A DNA stretch of 64,000 bases, from assembly GCA_021234155.1 (NCBI GenBank), contig JAJEKV010000341.1:62001-126000 (forward strand), written 5' to 3'. Below are positions 12,655 through 24,532 of this stretch, one piece after another. The notes beneath the pieces were generated by a model. It saw only the letters and a program-made list of their open reading frames with translations. It was not told the DNA's origin and did not search any database. Numbering within the stretch: position 1 is the first letter of the stretch; every line of letters begins with the position of its first letter. Both the position numbers and the translations under genes were made by a program. This DNA is from Isoetes taiwanensis. Lineage: Eukaryota > Streptophyta > Lycopodiopsida > Isoetales > Isoetaceae.

Positions 12655-15016
12655 TTAACAACTTATGTATTGATATTCTCAGTGTTTTACATGCCCATCA
12701 CGTTTATACTTATCCTTTAATACAGTTATATATTGTATATCTTCCATTTTAGATATATAGTGTGACATTAATTACGCACACATGTTCTTCATCATTTATT
12801 ACTGGTAACAGTGCCCAGCGTTGCTGGGCATAGGTTGGATTGTAGTAATAACGCCATAGGGTACTTAGGCTTTACTTGGAAACATGTAGGTGATACACAT
12901 GCATGCCCCACGTTACACAAACCTAAAACTGCAGTGAACATAAACCTTAAGCCTAGCATGGAATCCTAACCATCTTGCATCAAATTTCGACCACTGGATC
13001 ACTGTCAAACATTTCTTAGAAAAAAAATATGAAAAATAGAAAATTCCTCCTTCTAGATTCTATCCGGTATGGAAGATGCAGCATGATCATATAAGGATAA
13101 CAGTTGCAGTATACATAGGTTGTGTGTCAATATTGACTTTTGATTTTTGTAGAGGCATGTGTCAATTCCTTTGCTCTAATGTAGGGTATAGGCAGTTGCC
13201 TATGTTCAATATAGAAGGAATAATTACATATATCAATAACAAAGTCTGTTCTTTTTATATTTTAAGTTAATTATCCATTGTTCTCTTACGTTATAGCAAA
13301 TTGGCCATTTTTTGTGGCACTCCATTGCATTGGCTAAGAATTGGTGCGCACTACATTGAGCTTATTGTATCACTCTTGCTTAAAAAACCCATTAGATGAG
13401 CAAGAATTTGTTGCCTGAGACAACCTTCATAAATTACTTAACATTCCAACAAAGAATGAAATATCAGGTTGAGGGACAGCTAAATAGGTCGAATAAAGAA
13501 CAATATGTTCCCATATGAAGTTTAGTCAATAATCTGTATTATTTTCCATTGTGTGATGTCTTGCCACCTCGAGCAAGCATGTAGATCACCCGTTCCTTTT
13601 CTCAAAATCGTGTTGCTTCTGAGCTCCATTTCTTGCAGTTGCTTAGTTAGAAACCGAACTTCCAAGGGTCCTAACTCTGTTAATCAATCTCTTTCACATT
13701 GTACTCTGTTTCTCTGATCTGATGCCCGAGTCAACGTAATGCTTCCCCAACAAAGGACACAGCATATGGTTAAACCTGCTAAAGTCTGAATCATGGCTCA
13801 ATCAGTCGGCATTTTTATAAGCTTGAGCTGATTGTATCACCCCTGCTTAACAATCCCATTAGATGAGCAAGAATTTGCTGCCTCCCAATGAGACAACCTT
13901 CATAACCTTCTTTGTTAAAATAATAGTTTAAGATAATCATGTCACAATGGAAATTTGAAGGGCATGATTTACACGTCATAGGTCAGGTGCACATATCAGA
14001 AAACTTTGGATCATTGTATAAATAGGATACCGGATCAAGTGAAGCAGCAGACCGACAGAAGGGCAGTTGTGACTGCCGTGTCCACGGGGGAAGCATCAAA
14101 AACATGCATGGTCCTTCTTGAGCCTGTTATATAGTGATGGTTGAGCAAGTCCTGGACTCTTGCTTGAAGTAGAAGTGTGGCACGTTGGGAGTACGGAGTG
14201 GTAAGGTATCCTTATTTTGGAATGATAGTCGAGAGAATTGGTATGACGATTTTTTTTGTTATCCCATTCAATCACTGGGCTAATAATTACGAGGATTGAT
14301 TTATCATGCAGCATATGTATTGCTATTCAACGTAGAACGAGACTGGATATAGCACCATACAGGCGACGAAGAAGTGGTATATGATTATCTACCATAGGCC
14401 ACGTTAGAGAGGTAGTATAGTAATATGGAAACTGGATTATAAGTACCCAGCCTATGAAAGGGAGATTACTTTAGAAGTGTAGGTTTCGACAATGGTGGTG
14501 AAGGTATAGAATGTTGACCCGACATTTTATAACTGTTGCTACTTGAATCGAGGTATGATTCACGGAAAGGTAGAGAATAATGGCGTATAAGGACATGGAT
14601 CCATAAAGTACGGATTATAAAAATTACGCACACATTGTGTTTCATAAGGAGATTGATGTTCCTAGGCATGCAATATAGATGCAAGGGTATGCCCGAGTAA
14701 GATGTCCATGCAGCCACGTGGATACGCTTATTTTGCTAGCAAAAGGTGGAACCGTTTGAAAGCTACAACTATAAGGTATGTTGGAGCTTTGGTAAAGCTA
14801 TACTATGAAGAAAAGTTGGCCTCGAACTAATGATACATTAGGGAGGCAAGTAATGTACCCACATGACAAGTGGGAGAAAAGAGGAGCTTGAAGTTGTTGT
14901 AAACAACGTTTCAAATATGAACAGGATAGGTGTCCAATGAACATGTCACCAGGGAGAATGTGGTCTGGACTTGGTATCGTGTGTGTATTGCACAGAGTAT
15001 CTCCGCATTGGTATAT
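12655..15016 (-). repeat. Left arm of a large dispersed inverted repeat
   Basis: The reverse complement of this segment matches 50989-55490 at high identity along its length. Its frames at 14096-14314, 14466-14717 and 14798-15037 (minus) match plus-strand frames at 51726-52007, 51283-51534 and 50975-51208 with only a few substitutions each. Compared with the right arm it lacks about 2.1 kb: its sequence jumps, near 14058-14068, from the equivalent of 51955 to the equivalent of 54100. It contains an internal repeat (13340-13450 and 13830-13930) that the right arm also has. A Helitron-like hairpin lies near its low-coordinate end. Confidence 0.88.
12797..12836 (-). mobile_element. Helitron-like 3' terminal hairpin (degenerate terminus)
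   Basis: On the minus strand GCCCAGCAACGCTGGGC forms a 7-bp stem with a 3-nt loop. It is followed by ACTGTTA and CCAG then T, where Helitrons normally end CTAG before a host T. The same hairpin family with an intact CTAG occurs at 43223. Homology with the right arm continues about 130 bp past the hairpin, so the hairpin is not the end of the duplicated segment. Confidence 0.5.
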
Positions 15017-15017
15017 G

Positions 15018-15744
15018 CTGAAGACAATTTGATACAAGACTCAAGTGATAATCTATAAACAACCTTGCTTTTATGATCACTTAGAATTCATATCATATAG
15101 CTTAAACAACAAGGCAATGAACCATTGAAATTAATCTAATGGTCTAAAGTAATGCAATCTTAATGGTCAAGCAAATATTTAGACTGCATTAAACCTTATA
15201 ACCTCGAGAGCCCAAGCTCTTTTACAAAACACTGGAGGATCGATCAATGCACACACAGATCATTGCGATTCAACTTAATTTATAGAGATTGATCCAGCCA
15301 AATAGCCGGACCGGCCTGAGTTTCCCCTTGCCGATCTCTGCGTTCCATTTTCAAACAGCTCCTTGCCTCCATTTTATTCGTCCCCAGACTCGTCCAAAGA
15401 ACCATTCTAATTTAGTCATATTTCTCAATATGTATTTCCTTGCTTTTTCATACCATAGGCCAATGGTTACTCAAACCTATGATTTAACATTTACACGACC
15501 ATCAGCAATAACCTAATTCAAGGTTCAATATCTCCCCATGTTAAATGTTCAGTCTTGCCTAGATCAAGTGCAGGCTGCCTGTATCAATATGATACCATCA
15601 CTTCGTTTCATTTCCAACCATACTGGACTTAAGTGCATATTATAACTTGGTTCTAGGTTTAATTCAAACTGTGATCTGGTGTTCAAACATATTTAGGTCA
15701 AATGCTTGTTTTTACCAGAAATATTACATGATCACTGAACAACA
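15018..15744 (-). mobile_element. 3' LTR of the Copia element
   Basis: Directly after the end of Copia pol, the minus strand shows a purine-rich tract (15745-15755, GAAGGGGGGAA) and then TGTTGTTCAG at 15744-15735, the expected polypurine tract and LTR start. A TATA-like CTATAAATTAAG lies at about 15276-15287 on the minus strand. The outer LTR end is inferred from the end of the neighbouring inverted-repeat arm at 15016, so the boundary at 15018 is uncertain. Confidence 0.6.
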
Positions 15745-15858
15745 TTCCCCCCTTCATGTAATATTTCTTTACTGCTACAGTGAATCAAAATTTTTAATTC
15801 CTGAAACCTGTATATTGGCAATGCCTTAGTCATAATGTCTGCTATCTGCTCTTCTGTG

Positions 15859-17266
15859 TTAACATAGGTCAAATGTATCAACTCTTTTCCAACCACATCC
15901 CTTATAAAATGAACTTCTAAATCTATATGGATTTTTAGACATGGCTATGCAACTGGTACTCTCACAAAATAGCACTGTAGGCTTAACCTGAATTACATTT
16001 AATTCATTCATTAATCCCCTTTCCCAGATAATTTCTTTTGCAACCAAAGTTGTTGAGTTATACTCTGCTTCAGCACTTGATAAAGCAACAATGTTTTGTT
16101 TTTTTCACTTCCATGCTACAGGAGCTCCACCTAGCAATATTAAATATCCTGAAGTTGACTTTCTTTTGTCAAGATCCCCTCCCCAATCTGAGTCACAATA
16201 AGCTTTTAAATCCAGATCATCTGCATTGTACATTATTCCAAGATCCATAGTGCCTTTGAGATATCTCAAAATTCTTTTTGCTGCAATCCAATGAGCTTTG
16301 CCTGGATCATTATTATATCTCCTAAGTATATTCACAACAAAGGAGATATCAGACCTGGTACAACTTGCAATATATAACAAACAACCAATTAAGGATCTGT
16401 AGGGAACATTTTCCATGTGTTTTCTTTCATTTGCATTTTGAGGACACATGAGTCCAAAAATTTTATGTCCAGGAGCTATGGGAGAGTTTGCAATATTGCA
16501 GTCTTTCATACCAAATCTTGCAATCATACTTTCAATATGCAACCTTTGGTTCAGCAACAAACTTTTGTTTTCCCTGTTTCTATGTACTTCTATACCCAAG
16601 AATCTTTTCAATTCTCCAAGATCTGTCATTTGAAACCTTTTGTTCAAAATATTTTTGCACTGATCCAAAATATTTTTTCCTTTAGCAACCATAATATTGT
16701 CATCAACATAAAGTCTAATGATGCACCAATCCTCTTTGTCCTTAAACCTATACAAATTTCCATCATAATTCAGTTTTGCAAATCCCTGTTTCTGCAAATA
16801 ACTATTCATACATTTGTACCATTTCCTTGGTGATTGTTTCAACCCATATACTGCCTTTTTCAATTTCCAAACCTTCCCATTTCCTTCTTCAAATCCTGGT
16901 GCTTGTTTCAAATATATTTCTTCTTCAAGATTTGCATTTAAGAAGGCTGTGCTGACTTCCATATGATGCACCTCAAGATCATGTGAGTTCGCAATTGCAA
17001 GCAAAATTCTCAAACTGTTTATTTTAAACCAAAGGTGAAAAAGTTTCATCATAGTCTCGTCCTCTTTTTTGTATGAAGCCTTGTGCAACTAGTCTGGCTT
17101 TAAACTTGTCAGGCTTTCCTTTACTTCCAGGTTTGATTCTAAACACCCACTTATTTCCAATGACATTTTTATCTAGAGGTCTGTCAACAACATCATATAT
17201 CAGTTCTCTTAAATGCTTCCATCTCTTCTTGCATGGCTGCCAACCATTGTTTTGCAAATTTTCCAT
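15859..17266 (-). pseudogene. Copia reverse transcriptase and RNase H, broken
   Basis: Reverse transcriptase starts in the frame 17266-17024 (NKWVFRIKPGSKG, FKARLVAQGFIQ) and continues in 17088-16105. That frame shows STAFLNANLEEEIYL, KKAVYGLKQSPRKWY and the catalytic box YVDD, followed by the RNase H start DSDWGGDLDKRKSTSGY. The RNase H end is in 16047-15859 (LVAKEIIWERGLM-type) and its tail runs to the polypurine tract. Copia RT copies the element RNA in cytoplasmic particles; the first Asp of RNase H is seen in the DSDWG box. Frameshifts lie near 17088 and 16100. Confidence 0.95.
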
Positions 17267-18305
17267 TTATAGCTTCACCATAGCTTTTTGGTAATTCAGC
17301 ATTTTCCAAGCTTAAAACATCAAATACACTGTGTATTTCACCTACATGAGGCTGAAACCTTTTGCTTCTTCCTAATTCATTCCTGCCATGAAATTCCACT
17401 AATTTTTTATTTTCATCTTCAAGCATCTGAGCCTCAGTTCTCCTTGCTTTCCTTTTTGGTTTTTCTGATGTAATATCTCTCTCAGGTTCATCTGGTACTT
17501 CTTCTCCATGTAATGATTCTTTGTCCACTGTTTCTGCTTCATTTTCATCTTCAGATTCATCACATGAATAATTTTTTGTTCCCATCATTTCCTTTTCCAT
17601 TTTGACATCTTCTGTTTTTTCCTCTATAGTTTTAGACTTGTTATCTTCATATTTGTCTGAAGTATTTACCTTTGGAATCACTTTATAAAACTGAGACTCA
17701 TCAAAGATAACATCCCTACTTATTATAATTTTCCTTTGTGCAGGATCAAACAGCCTATAGGCTTTAGAGTTTTCGTCATAGCCAACTAAATAAGTGATAT
17801 ATGCCCTGTTATCTAACTTTTTTCTCAATTCTTCTGGTACATGTGCAAAAGCAAGACATCCATAAACTCTTAAATTATCAAAAGAAGGCAACTTACCTGA
17901 CTACAGCATCTCAGGAGCAGCTCCATTTATACTTGATGTTGGCAATAGATTTTGAACATATACAGCAGCCTTAACAGCTTCATCCCAAATAAAGTTTGGC
18001 AGACCTGAATACTTCAACATTGATCTAACTGCATTAAACAGTGTTCTATTCTTCCTCTCTGCCACTCCATTTTGTTGGGGTGAAAAACTGCAAGTTAATT
18101 GCCTTTTGATTCCAAGTTTAGCACAAAACCCTTTGAATTCCTTTGACAAATACTCACCACCTCGATCAGACCTCAAACACTTTATTTTCCTTCCTGTTTC
18201 AAGTTGTACTTCAGCAATGAATAATTTGAAGGCATCAAAAGCTTGATCCTTAGTTTTCAGACAATAACATTTTGTTTTTCTGCTAAAATCATCTATAAAT
18301 ATCAT
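17193..18305 (-). pseudogene. Copia integrase core and C-terminal linker, broken by a stop
   Basis: The frame 18305-17901 carries the integrase core: FIDDFSRKTKCY with one catalytic Asp, LRSDRGGEYLS with the second, and QQNGVAERKNRT with the Glu (D, D-35-E arrangement). A stop near 17900 separates it from 17891-17193, which continues with LRVYGCLAFAHVPEELRKK, YLVGYDENSKAYRL and an acidic linker leading to reverse transcriptase. The stop and frame change make it inactive. Confidence 0.94.
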
Positions 18306-18312
18306 GAAATAC

Positions 18313-18807
18313 CTATTGTCCTGTCATGCTTGTCACATTTATAGGGCCACATAGGTCAGTACGTACAAGATCTAATATTCCTTTTGCCCTTTTTGTTGAT
18401 CTTTTAAATGGCTGCCTAGTTTGTTTTCCTAGAATACATCCTGCACATAATTTATTGTCAAGATTCTCATCCTTTGCTCTGATCCATTTCCTTTTTGCCA
18501 ACATCTCTACATTTGTCATATTTGTATGACACATTCTATTATGCTAAGTTTTTAAAGAGGCATGCTCCACAATATTCATAATAGGCATTTGTTCAAGGTC
18601 AAATCCAAAAAGATTCCCAACTCTTTTACCAATAAACTTAACTTCATTTCCAAAGAGAATTTTACATTCAAGTTTCTCAAAAGTGACCTTATAACCAAGG
18701 TCAACTAATTGGCAAACAGAAATCAAATTTCTGACCAATCCAGGTACACACAAAACTTCTTTGAGTTTTACAGCTTTCCCTTCTAAATCAAATATTTCCC
18801 ACACCAA
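18313..18807 (-). pseudogene. Copia post-protease and GAG-pre-integrase region, broken
   Basis: The frame 18807-18544 shows VLCVPGLVRNLISVCQLVDL, the segment just after the Copia protease. The frame 18534-18313 shows HTNMTNVEML and CAGCILGKQTRQPF, the zinc-binding pre-integrase motif. A stop or frameshift between 18544 and 18534 separates them. The protease Asp-Ser-Gly site is not present. Confidence 0.9.
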
Positions 18808-19300
18808 TGTCTTCTATTCTTTGCAAGCTCACTTGCAGGCTGTCTGGGATTGGTTCAGGGCTCTGTTTCAGGTGAGATTGACTAGCCAGCAGTTGCTGCT
18901 TCATGTGTATCCTGGTGCTTGGCCGCTCTTGCGGCAGCAAGCCTTGCATCTGTGCGTGGCTTGGTTGGTGTGGCTGATTTGGAAGCGGCGGCGGTTATGG
19001 ATCTTTCAGGGGATTCAGCAGCCTGCAGCCTCTCTGATTCCGTGACTCAGGTACAAGCTATTTCAAAGCTTTCTGGTGTCCCCGGGATTAGTAGAGCGGA
19101 AGTTTGCCATTTGGCGGGACTTCTTGGGTGTTGTAGATGGTGATGGTCGGTTTGTACATCAGTAGAGTTGCAGTTTTTCTGTGAGTTTGTTGTGGAGTGT
19201 CGAGGTATCGCTCTCTTTGGGGTAGTTCTCCTTCCTCCTCACTTGCTTTGTACCATTCTTTTAATATATTGATGACACAGTTCTTCAAAAAAAAAAAAAT
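18805..19300 (+). mobile_element. L1-type LINE 3' end with poly(A)
   Basis: The plus frame from about 18810 reads as the extreme C-terminus of an L1 ORF2, including LVWLIWKRRRLWIFQG, a block that follows the zinc-binding domain in plant L1 elements. A 3' UTR follows, with TTTTAATATATTGATGACAC, ending in a 13-A run at about 19287-19299. This is a short 5'-truncated insertion abutting the truncated Copia. Confidence 0.75.
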
Positions 19301-19423
19301 GCCGTCAATCTGATCCATCGGATCGGGATTCTAGAATGGGAGAGCATGCATATCTCGCATACATGCATTGCATGCATTTTCTGGATCTCTTGTTCATTTG
19401 AGAGATCACTACGTAAAGAAAGG

Positions 19424-19813
19424 TTCATCATCGTCGTCTTATCGACGCTTCCTCTTCTCTCTCGAGCAGTACCTTATTCTCATTCTTGCAAGCCCTTGGT
19501 AAGGGACTTGGATAAACATAATTATGAGTAGTCGCTTTAAAAAAATCCACAAGTGAAGAAGTTGAAGCTGCTTGCCATCTTGTACGTGCACATCACCAAC
19601 ACTAACGTGAAAAAATAAACTTCCTAAAGTGGAGAAGTCGATCACACGTGCCGCCTAATAAAACAACATCTTCAAATAGAGCAGTTGGTCATGCGTGCCA
19701 CACGATAATTACATCGGGCAATTAGTTAATGGGGGGAAGGGGTTTTATTCCAAATAATGAGAATAAGATACTTTTGAGAGAGAAGAGGAAGTGTCGATAA
19801 GATGTTGATGAAG
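19424..19813. mobile_element. Foldback/MITE-like element with about 60-bp inverted repeats
   Basis: 19424-19484 and the reverse complement of 19751-19813 are near-identical, sharing CTTATCGAC, CTTCCTCTTCTCTCTC and TTATTCTCATT. The 390-bp unit has no open frame of note. No target duplication could be assigned because the right end abuts the LINE tail at about 19832. Confidence 0.65.
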
Positions 19814-19831
19814 ATTTGAATACAATAGAAT

Positions 19832-20300
19832 ATATTTTTTAATGTCCACGAAGACCGAGAGGCCATGGGACCCATACAATGGCCTAGTATAACTATTACT
19901 ACTAGGATTAAAAAACTCCTGCTCAAAAGGTTTTCAAGGGAAAAACTTTTACAGTATTGATGATATTAGACAAACAAGAAGAAAATAAATAGGCCATGCT
20001 GACTACTAAAGGCTCAATAATTGAAGATGCTCATCTAGAACCTCAAGTATGTATAATTCCCAGTCATATACAAATTGGGTTCTGAGAAGTTGTGGGAGCG
20101 TAGAATGGAATTCTAAAGTCAAATAACGATTCCTGACCATCTCAAAAGCGAGATATCTTAGCAGAGTATGGCTTCCATCTCTAATAACTTGTAACTGACA
20201 ACATGCACATAATCTCGTTTCTCGTGGCAATTGCAGCCATTCCCATCTACCTATCTCAATTCGTAGCTTGTGGGAACCTGTGCAAAGAACCTTGCTTTAA
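19832..20300 (-). mobile_element. Non-L1 LINE 3' fragment
   Basis: On the minus strand the frame 20230-20006 gives a Cys-rich C-terminal block (RETRLCACCQLQVIRDGSH) like the zinc finger at the end of this LINE family. The 3' UTR matches the one at 10040-10160, with a block ending in ATGGGTCCCAT and then TCGTGGACATTAAAAAATAT. The tail is a degenerate ATTCT-type run at about 19840-19820. Confidence 0.78.
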
Positions 20301-20324
20301 GTAGCAATCTCTTAAATGAACCAG

Positions 20325-21714
20325 TTTCACTTTGTAGCACAGAAATGGATTATTTAGGTCATATTGTTTCAGCAGAGGGAATTAAACCTAACCCCAAAAA
20401 GGTTGAGGCGGTGGGAGAATGGCCAGTTCCTAAAAACACAAAATAGGTGCGCTCATTCTTAGGACACGCAGGGTTTTATAGGAAATTTATCAAAAGTTTT
20501 CTACAATAGCAAGTCCTTTGACAACACTTACAAAATCAAATATATCTTTCCAATGAGGAGAACAATGTGAGAGATCTTTCAAAAATTTAAAGGAAAAGTT
20601 GATAAATGCTCCTGTTTTAAAAGCAGCACCAAGTAAGATGTACCAGGTTATGACGGGGAACAATGCTCCCGCAGTGGATCACATCAAAAAGAAGATATTA
20701 AATGAATGTCATGATGCAGTAATATCAGATCATCCAGGATTCCATAAGACATATCACAAGGTAAAGAGGAGTTTCTTTTGGCCAGGACTAAAAGATTATG
20801 TTCGTAACTATATCCAAAATTGTGTGATGTGTTCGCGCAGTAAGGCAGAACAGATTAGGGCACCTGGACTTTTGCAACTACTTATTCCAGAAAGAAAATA
20901 GGAATCTATTAGCATGGATTTTATAGTGGGATTGCCAAGGACACAAACAAGAAAGGATGTTATTCTTGTGATGATTGACAGGTTAACCGAAGATGCTCAT
21001 TTCTTTCCAGTTAGGAAAACAATAACAGCGAAGGAAATTGCTTATATCTTTATTCATGATAGTTTTCGTTTACATGGGATTCCTACAAATATTGTTTCTG
21101 ATAGGGATCCAAGATTTACTAGTAACTTCTGGACTTCATTCTTCAAGAGAATTTGAACTCATTTGCAGATGAGCACATCTTATCATCCAGAAACTGATGG
21201 GAAAACAGAAAGAGTAAACAGGGTGCTTGAGGACATGTTGCGGATGTACTGCCAGGACGATCCGAGGAAATGAAAAAGTTTGTTACCCTTAGCAGATTTT
21301 CTTTACAATAATTCTAAATAGGCATCTATAGGCATGACACCATTTGAAGCACTTTACAGGCGGGATTGTCATGCTCCAATCAATTGATATGATCCCATGG
21401 TTAAATCTCAAATTTCTAGGCAAATGTTAGAAGAATATGCAGACAAGGTGCAGCTTATAAGAAGTAGGATAGCAGAGGCGCAACATAGATAGAAACAATT
21501 TGCAGATAAGCATAGAATGCATCGAGAGTTCAAAGTTGGAGACTTTATATATCTCCGTGTGAAACTAAAGAAAAGTCAGCTCAGAATTGGAAAATGTAGT
21601 AAACTTGCTCCAAGATATGCTGGTCCTTTCAGAATCATTAAAGGGATAGGGAACCTAGCATATCAATTAGAGTTGCCACCACATGTAAAGATTCATGATG
21701 TTTTTCATGTTAGT
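20325..21714 (+). mobile_element. Ty3/Gypsy pol remnant: end of RT, then integrase
   Basis: It opens with the end of reverse transcriptase (MDYLGHIVSAEGI at 20345, then SFLGHAGFYRKFIKSF). An internal deletion removes RNase H near 20500-20640. Integrase follows: the HHCC finger (HPGFH...CVMCSRSK, 20722-20847), the core with MDFIVGLP (20914), DRDPRFTSNFW and [14 protein letters not shown], and the C-terminal domain FKVGDFIYLR and KLAPRYAGPFRI, ending HDVFHVS at 21714. Stops occur at about 20900, 21155, 21273, 21320, 21385 and 21490. The element is dead. Confidence 0.93.
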
Positions 21715-22270
21715 TGTGACGCTCCCAGAATCTATACGATGCTCTTATCGTATAAATACAGGAAATTCCCCTCCCATGGCGAATCCATCACCACGAAAAG
21801 CCCCTCCATTTGACTCGGACCACTTGGGATGGCCAAGTGTCCAGGTGAAGGACATGGAGGTGTCATTCGTCCCACGCCTTCTATGGGAATCCTATATAGC
21901 GGAAGCGTACATACATGTTAGCACCTGGCAATAATACTAACAAATAATGTACCACCACGAAGGGTGGCCTATCATCATCAATACAACTAACATCAGAATA
22001 CCAACATAACAAAGGAAATGCACCATAAATAAGGGCTCTACCCCGGGTTTAGACTCCATGGGGTCAACTGACGGTCAGGGCCTCAAGATATCAACAGACA
22101 GAAGTATAACATGGCATTGGCTGGCATAAGAAGACAATGGCTAGGGTAGTCCATTCCATCCACCCCTCCTGTGCACACTTTGCAGATAGGCTGAAACATG
22201 CTATGGCGTGATTGTAGCCTTCTAGAGACGCAATCTCATGGAATCACCCTATAAGATGTGCTCATCGGTA
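21715..22270 (+). mobile_element. Gypsy LTR, 5' part, fused directly to integrase
   Basis: The segment opens with TGTGACGCTCCCAGAATC at 21715, a typical Gypsy LTR start. Its later part (about 22040-22250) matches 31545-31720 and, reversed, about 50060-50160. Shared blocks include AGACAATGGCTAGG, TGTGCACACTTTGCAGAT and a CTAGAGAC block. It follows integrase with no chromodomain or polypurine tract between them, so the intervening DNA has been deleted or the junction is recombinant. The LTR is cut short near 22270. Confidence 0.72.
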
Positions 22271-23163
22271 TGTGTTGGAAAATTTTGTAAACTATTTTTT
22301 CTTCAACAATTATATGTAAAAAATAATTATGTCTTCACATAAGTAGACTTTGATATAATTATGTTATATCCTTTTTGTACGCGTATTGTAGAAACTATAA
22401 AAAGCAAGGAGAACAAGGGCAAGGAGAACAAGAAGAAAATCAATGTAACTGACTACTTGAGAGATGCAATAAAATTGCTTCATGAGAAGGTATTTGTCCA
22501 ATCCCATATGCATATAGGACGTAACGAGCAAGTGGAAAGCAGACAAAAGTGCCACTTATCGCCCACCTGATTGGTACTCCATATAGTTCTGTTCTCATGA
22601 CGTAAAGAAGAGATGCAAAAACAATTGGCCGTTTTAGGTGTTTTTTTCTATGAAAATTAATCTGAGCACGACTAAAATTTTGCACACCTTGTTAGTCTAG
22701 CTTTACAAATTTTTTGGCAAGTGAGGTCACATATATTATGATTTGAATTGCTTTTCTTTAAAAGCATAAGATAGGTCACCTATCATGGACCATAGATCCT
22801 CAAAATTTTGGTCAATTGAATAACTTTCAGATTAGGTTCTATTTAGAGGTCAAAACGACTCATAGTTTTGACAGGGCTTGCTCAAAGGGAATGTGATACC
22901 CACTTTATCTTCAGAAACTTAATTTATTGTGTAAGACATGTTTGTCCATGGAGTAATACTTTTCATTGGTTTTCTTCTTTTCTCTTGTGATTTGGTCTAT
23001 AGATTTATCTAATTAGTCATAAGTCAATGGTCTAGACTTCCACATATTCCAACATTGTTTTAAAGTAGCATAGTATCTAGCTTCTCTAAAAGCAGTGCAA
23101 CATAACTTAACCTTCAGTATCAAGTAATTGCTATAGAACTCCATTATGAGATCTGAGCTTGTA
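22271..23163. other. Intergenic sequence, no feature identified
   Basis: AT-rich. The small frame at 22361-22570 starts with a low-complexity Lys/Glu stretch and matches nothing I recognise. Confidence 0.4.
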
Positions 23164-23300
23164 TCCATATGTAGCAAAATAACAGGGGGTTTCTTTTGTA
23201 TTTTTGTACGTTTTTTTCTATGGTTTTTATATGATTTGATGTTCGTATGTCGCGGGATGTACTAATGTGTACATCTAGAGTGCGCATACACCGATCTTGA
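23164..23300 (+). repeat. Copy of the long Mutator-like terminal repeat (unpaired)
   Basis: This stretch starts GTAGCAAAATAACAGGGGG and runs through TGTACTAATGTGTACATCTA. It is the same terminal sequence as the ends of the element at 25850-29525, but no inverted partner is seen within the next 2.5 kb. Confidence 0.7.
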
Positions 23301-24140
23301 TTTTGGTGCCATCTTTCCAATGGTCCACCTATGAATTTCCAAAGCTCATGCATGCAGGCCTCGAGCAAACCCATTTTAGGGTTCTATGGTTTCGTGCCCC
23401 AATTTCTTTACTAAACCGGGACGGGAAGGTCAAGGAGCTTTTGCGGGCGATTGGTCGCTTTGTGAAGCCGGATGCTGGATTCGGTTTTATTCAGCTTTTC
23501 ATTTTACGCCCGGTGACATAGGTCGGCGATTCGGCTCACATAGGTTTTATTTGGGTTGTGCGCTTGGTCTCTCACCCGGTTGCGGGATCTTTAGCCAGCG
23601 GTTACATTAGCCGGAGTTTTCTGAGTCTATAAGTGATTTCAATTCCATATGATCTTCCCGACCTACTTAGATCAAGATGGAATTTTCTGCATCCAACCGG
23701 TTTAAGGAAAACCCTAGCATCTAAAGCTTGGAGGCGGGCAAGATTTATTGTCGTTGGTTCTTGGAAGCCACTAGAATTCTATCGCATTTTTTTATCGGTC
23801 GAGAGGTTTTGTCCAGGCCTCCGGGCCATAGAATCCAAGCACGGTTGCGGGCCACATTGATGATGTTTAGATGCGGGAGAAGCATCGACTGTTATTATAA
23901 AAAGGAGAACAAGAATCATTGTATCTGCGGTGGCCACCACAAACAACCCGATTCTTCAAGGCAACGGGCTTCAACATCTTGCAAACCGGACTGTAGCATC
24001 GGATGTAGCCTTTGCAATTTACGTCATCATCGCTGGCCGAAAGCAATTTAGGCTGCGAATCCCCTTTGGTTTAGGGTTCTCTTGTGTCGGTGAGCACAAT
24101 TTCCATATTCTTGTTTTCGTGCATCCCTTGTTCTAAAAAG
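23301..24140. other. GC-richer segment next to the unpaired terminal repeat
   Basis: Composition is clearly GC-richer than the flanks, with several overlapping short frames (23297-23521, 23386-23610, 23633-23860, 23728-24051) and a CTTTGGTTTAGGGTTCTC-type plant leader motif near 24064. It could be gene-derived DNA carried by a Mutator-like element or an old 5' region. I recognise no protein. Confidence 0.3.
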
Positions 24141-24162
24141 CCATGAAATACAAAGAATCTCT

Positions 24163-24532
24163 CCTTATTTTTTGGCGGCAACCACATCATGTTATTACAG
24201 TAGCGGGGATTGTTTCTGTGTTTGTTCTATCAAATATGAAAATATCATGAATAGCATTTGTGACTGCAGATACTTTGTTGTTCTACCTCTCTTAAATTTC
24301 TTAATTCTAGCGACTTCCTATCTCTCATGCTTCCTTACATTATAAGAGGGCTACTCTTCTTATTTTTAGCGACAAGAACCGCATCATAGTGATACGTAGC
24401 TTATTTACATTTTTTTGTTCTATCAAATATGAAAATATCATGGATAGCATTTGTGATTATAGATATCTTGTTGTTTTACCTCCCTTAAATTTCTTTAATT
24501 CTAGCGACTTTCTATCTTTCATGCTTCCTTAC
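24163..24532. repeat. Two-copy direct repeat, about 195-bp period
   Basis: 24163-24338 and 24359-24532 share long stretches, for example TTCTATCAAATATGAAAATA and TTAATTCTAGCGACTT. They are diverged by scattered substitutions and small indels. Confidence 0.85.

Larger units (their letters stand above)
15745..18807 (-). mobile_element. Ty1/Copia retrotransposon, internal region, truncated at its 5' end
   Basis: Broken minus-strand frames give the Copia pol order: a post-protease segment, GAG-pre-integrase, integrase, reverse transcriptase, RNase H. Homology stops abruptly at about 18807, where an L1 fragment abuts. Gag, most of protease, the primer site and the 5' LTR are therefore missing. 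At least five stops or frameshifts separate the frames. Domain pieces are listed separately. Confidence 0.95.

Noticed and set aside
16417-16833. 138-codon plus-strand frame
   Set aside because: It is antisense to Copia reverse transcriptase, which has unmistakable motifs on the minus strand.
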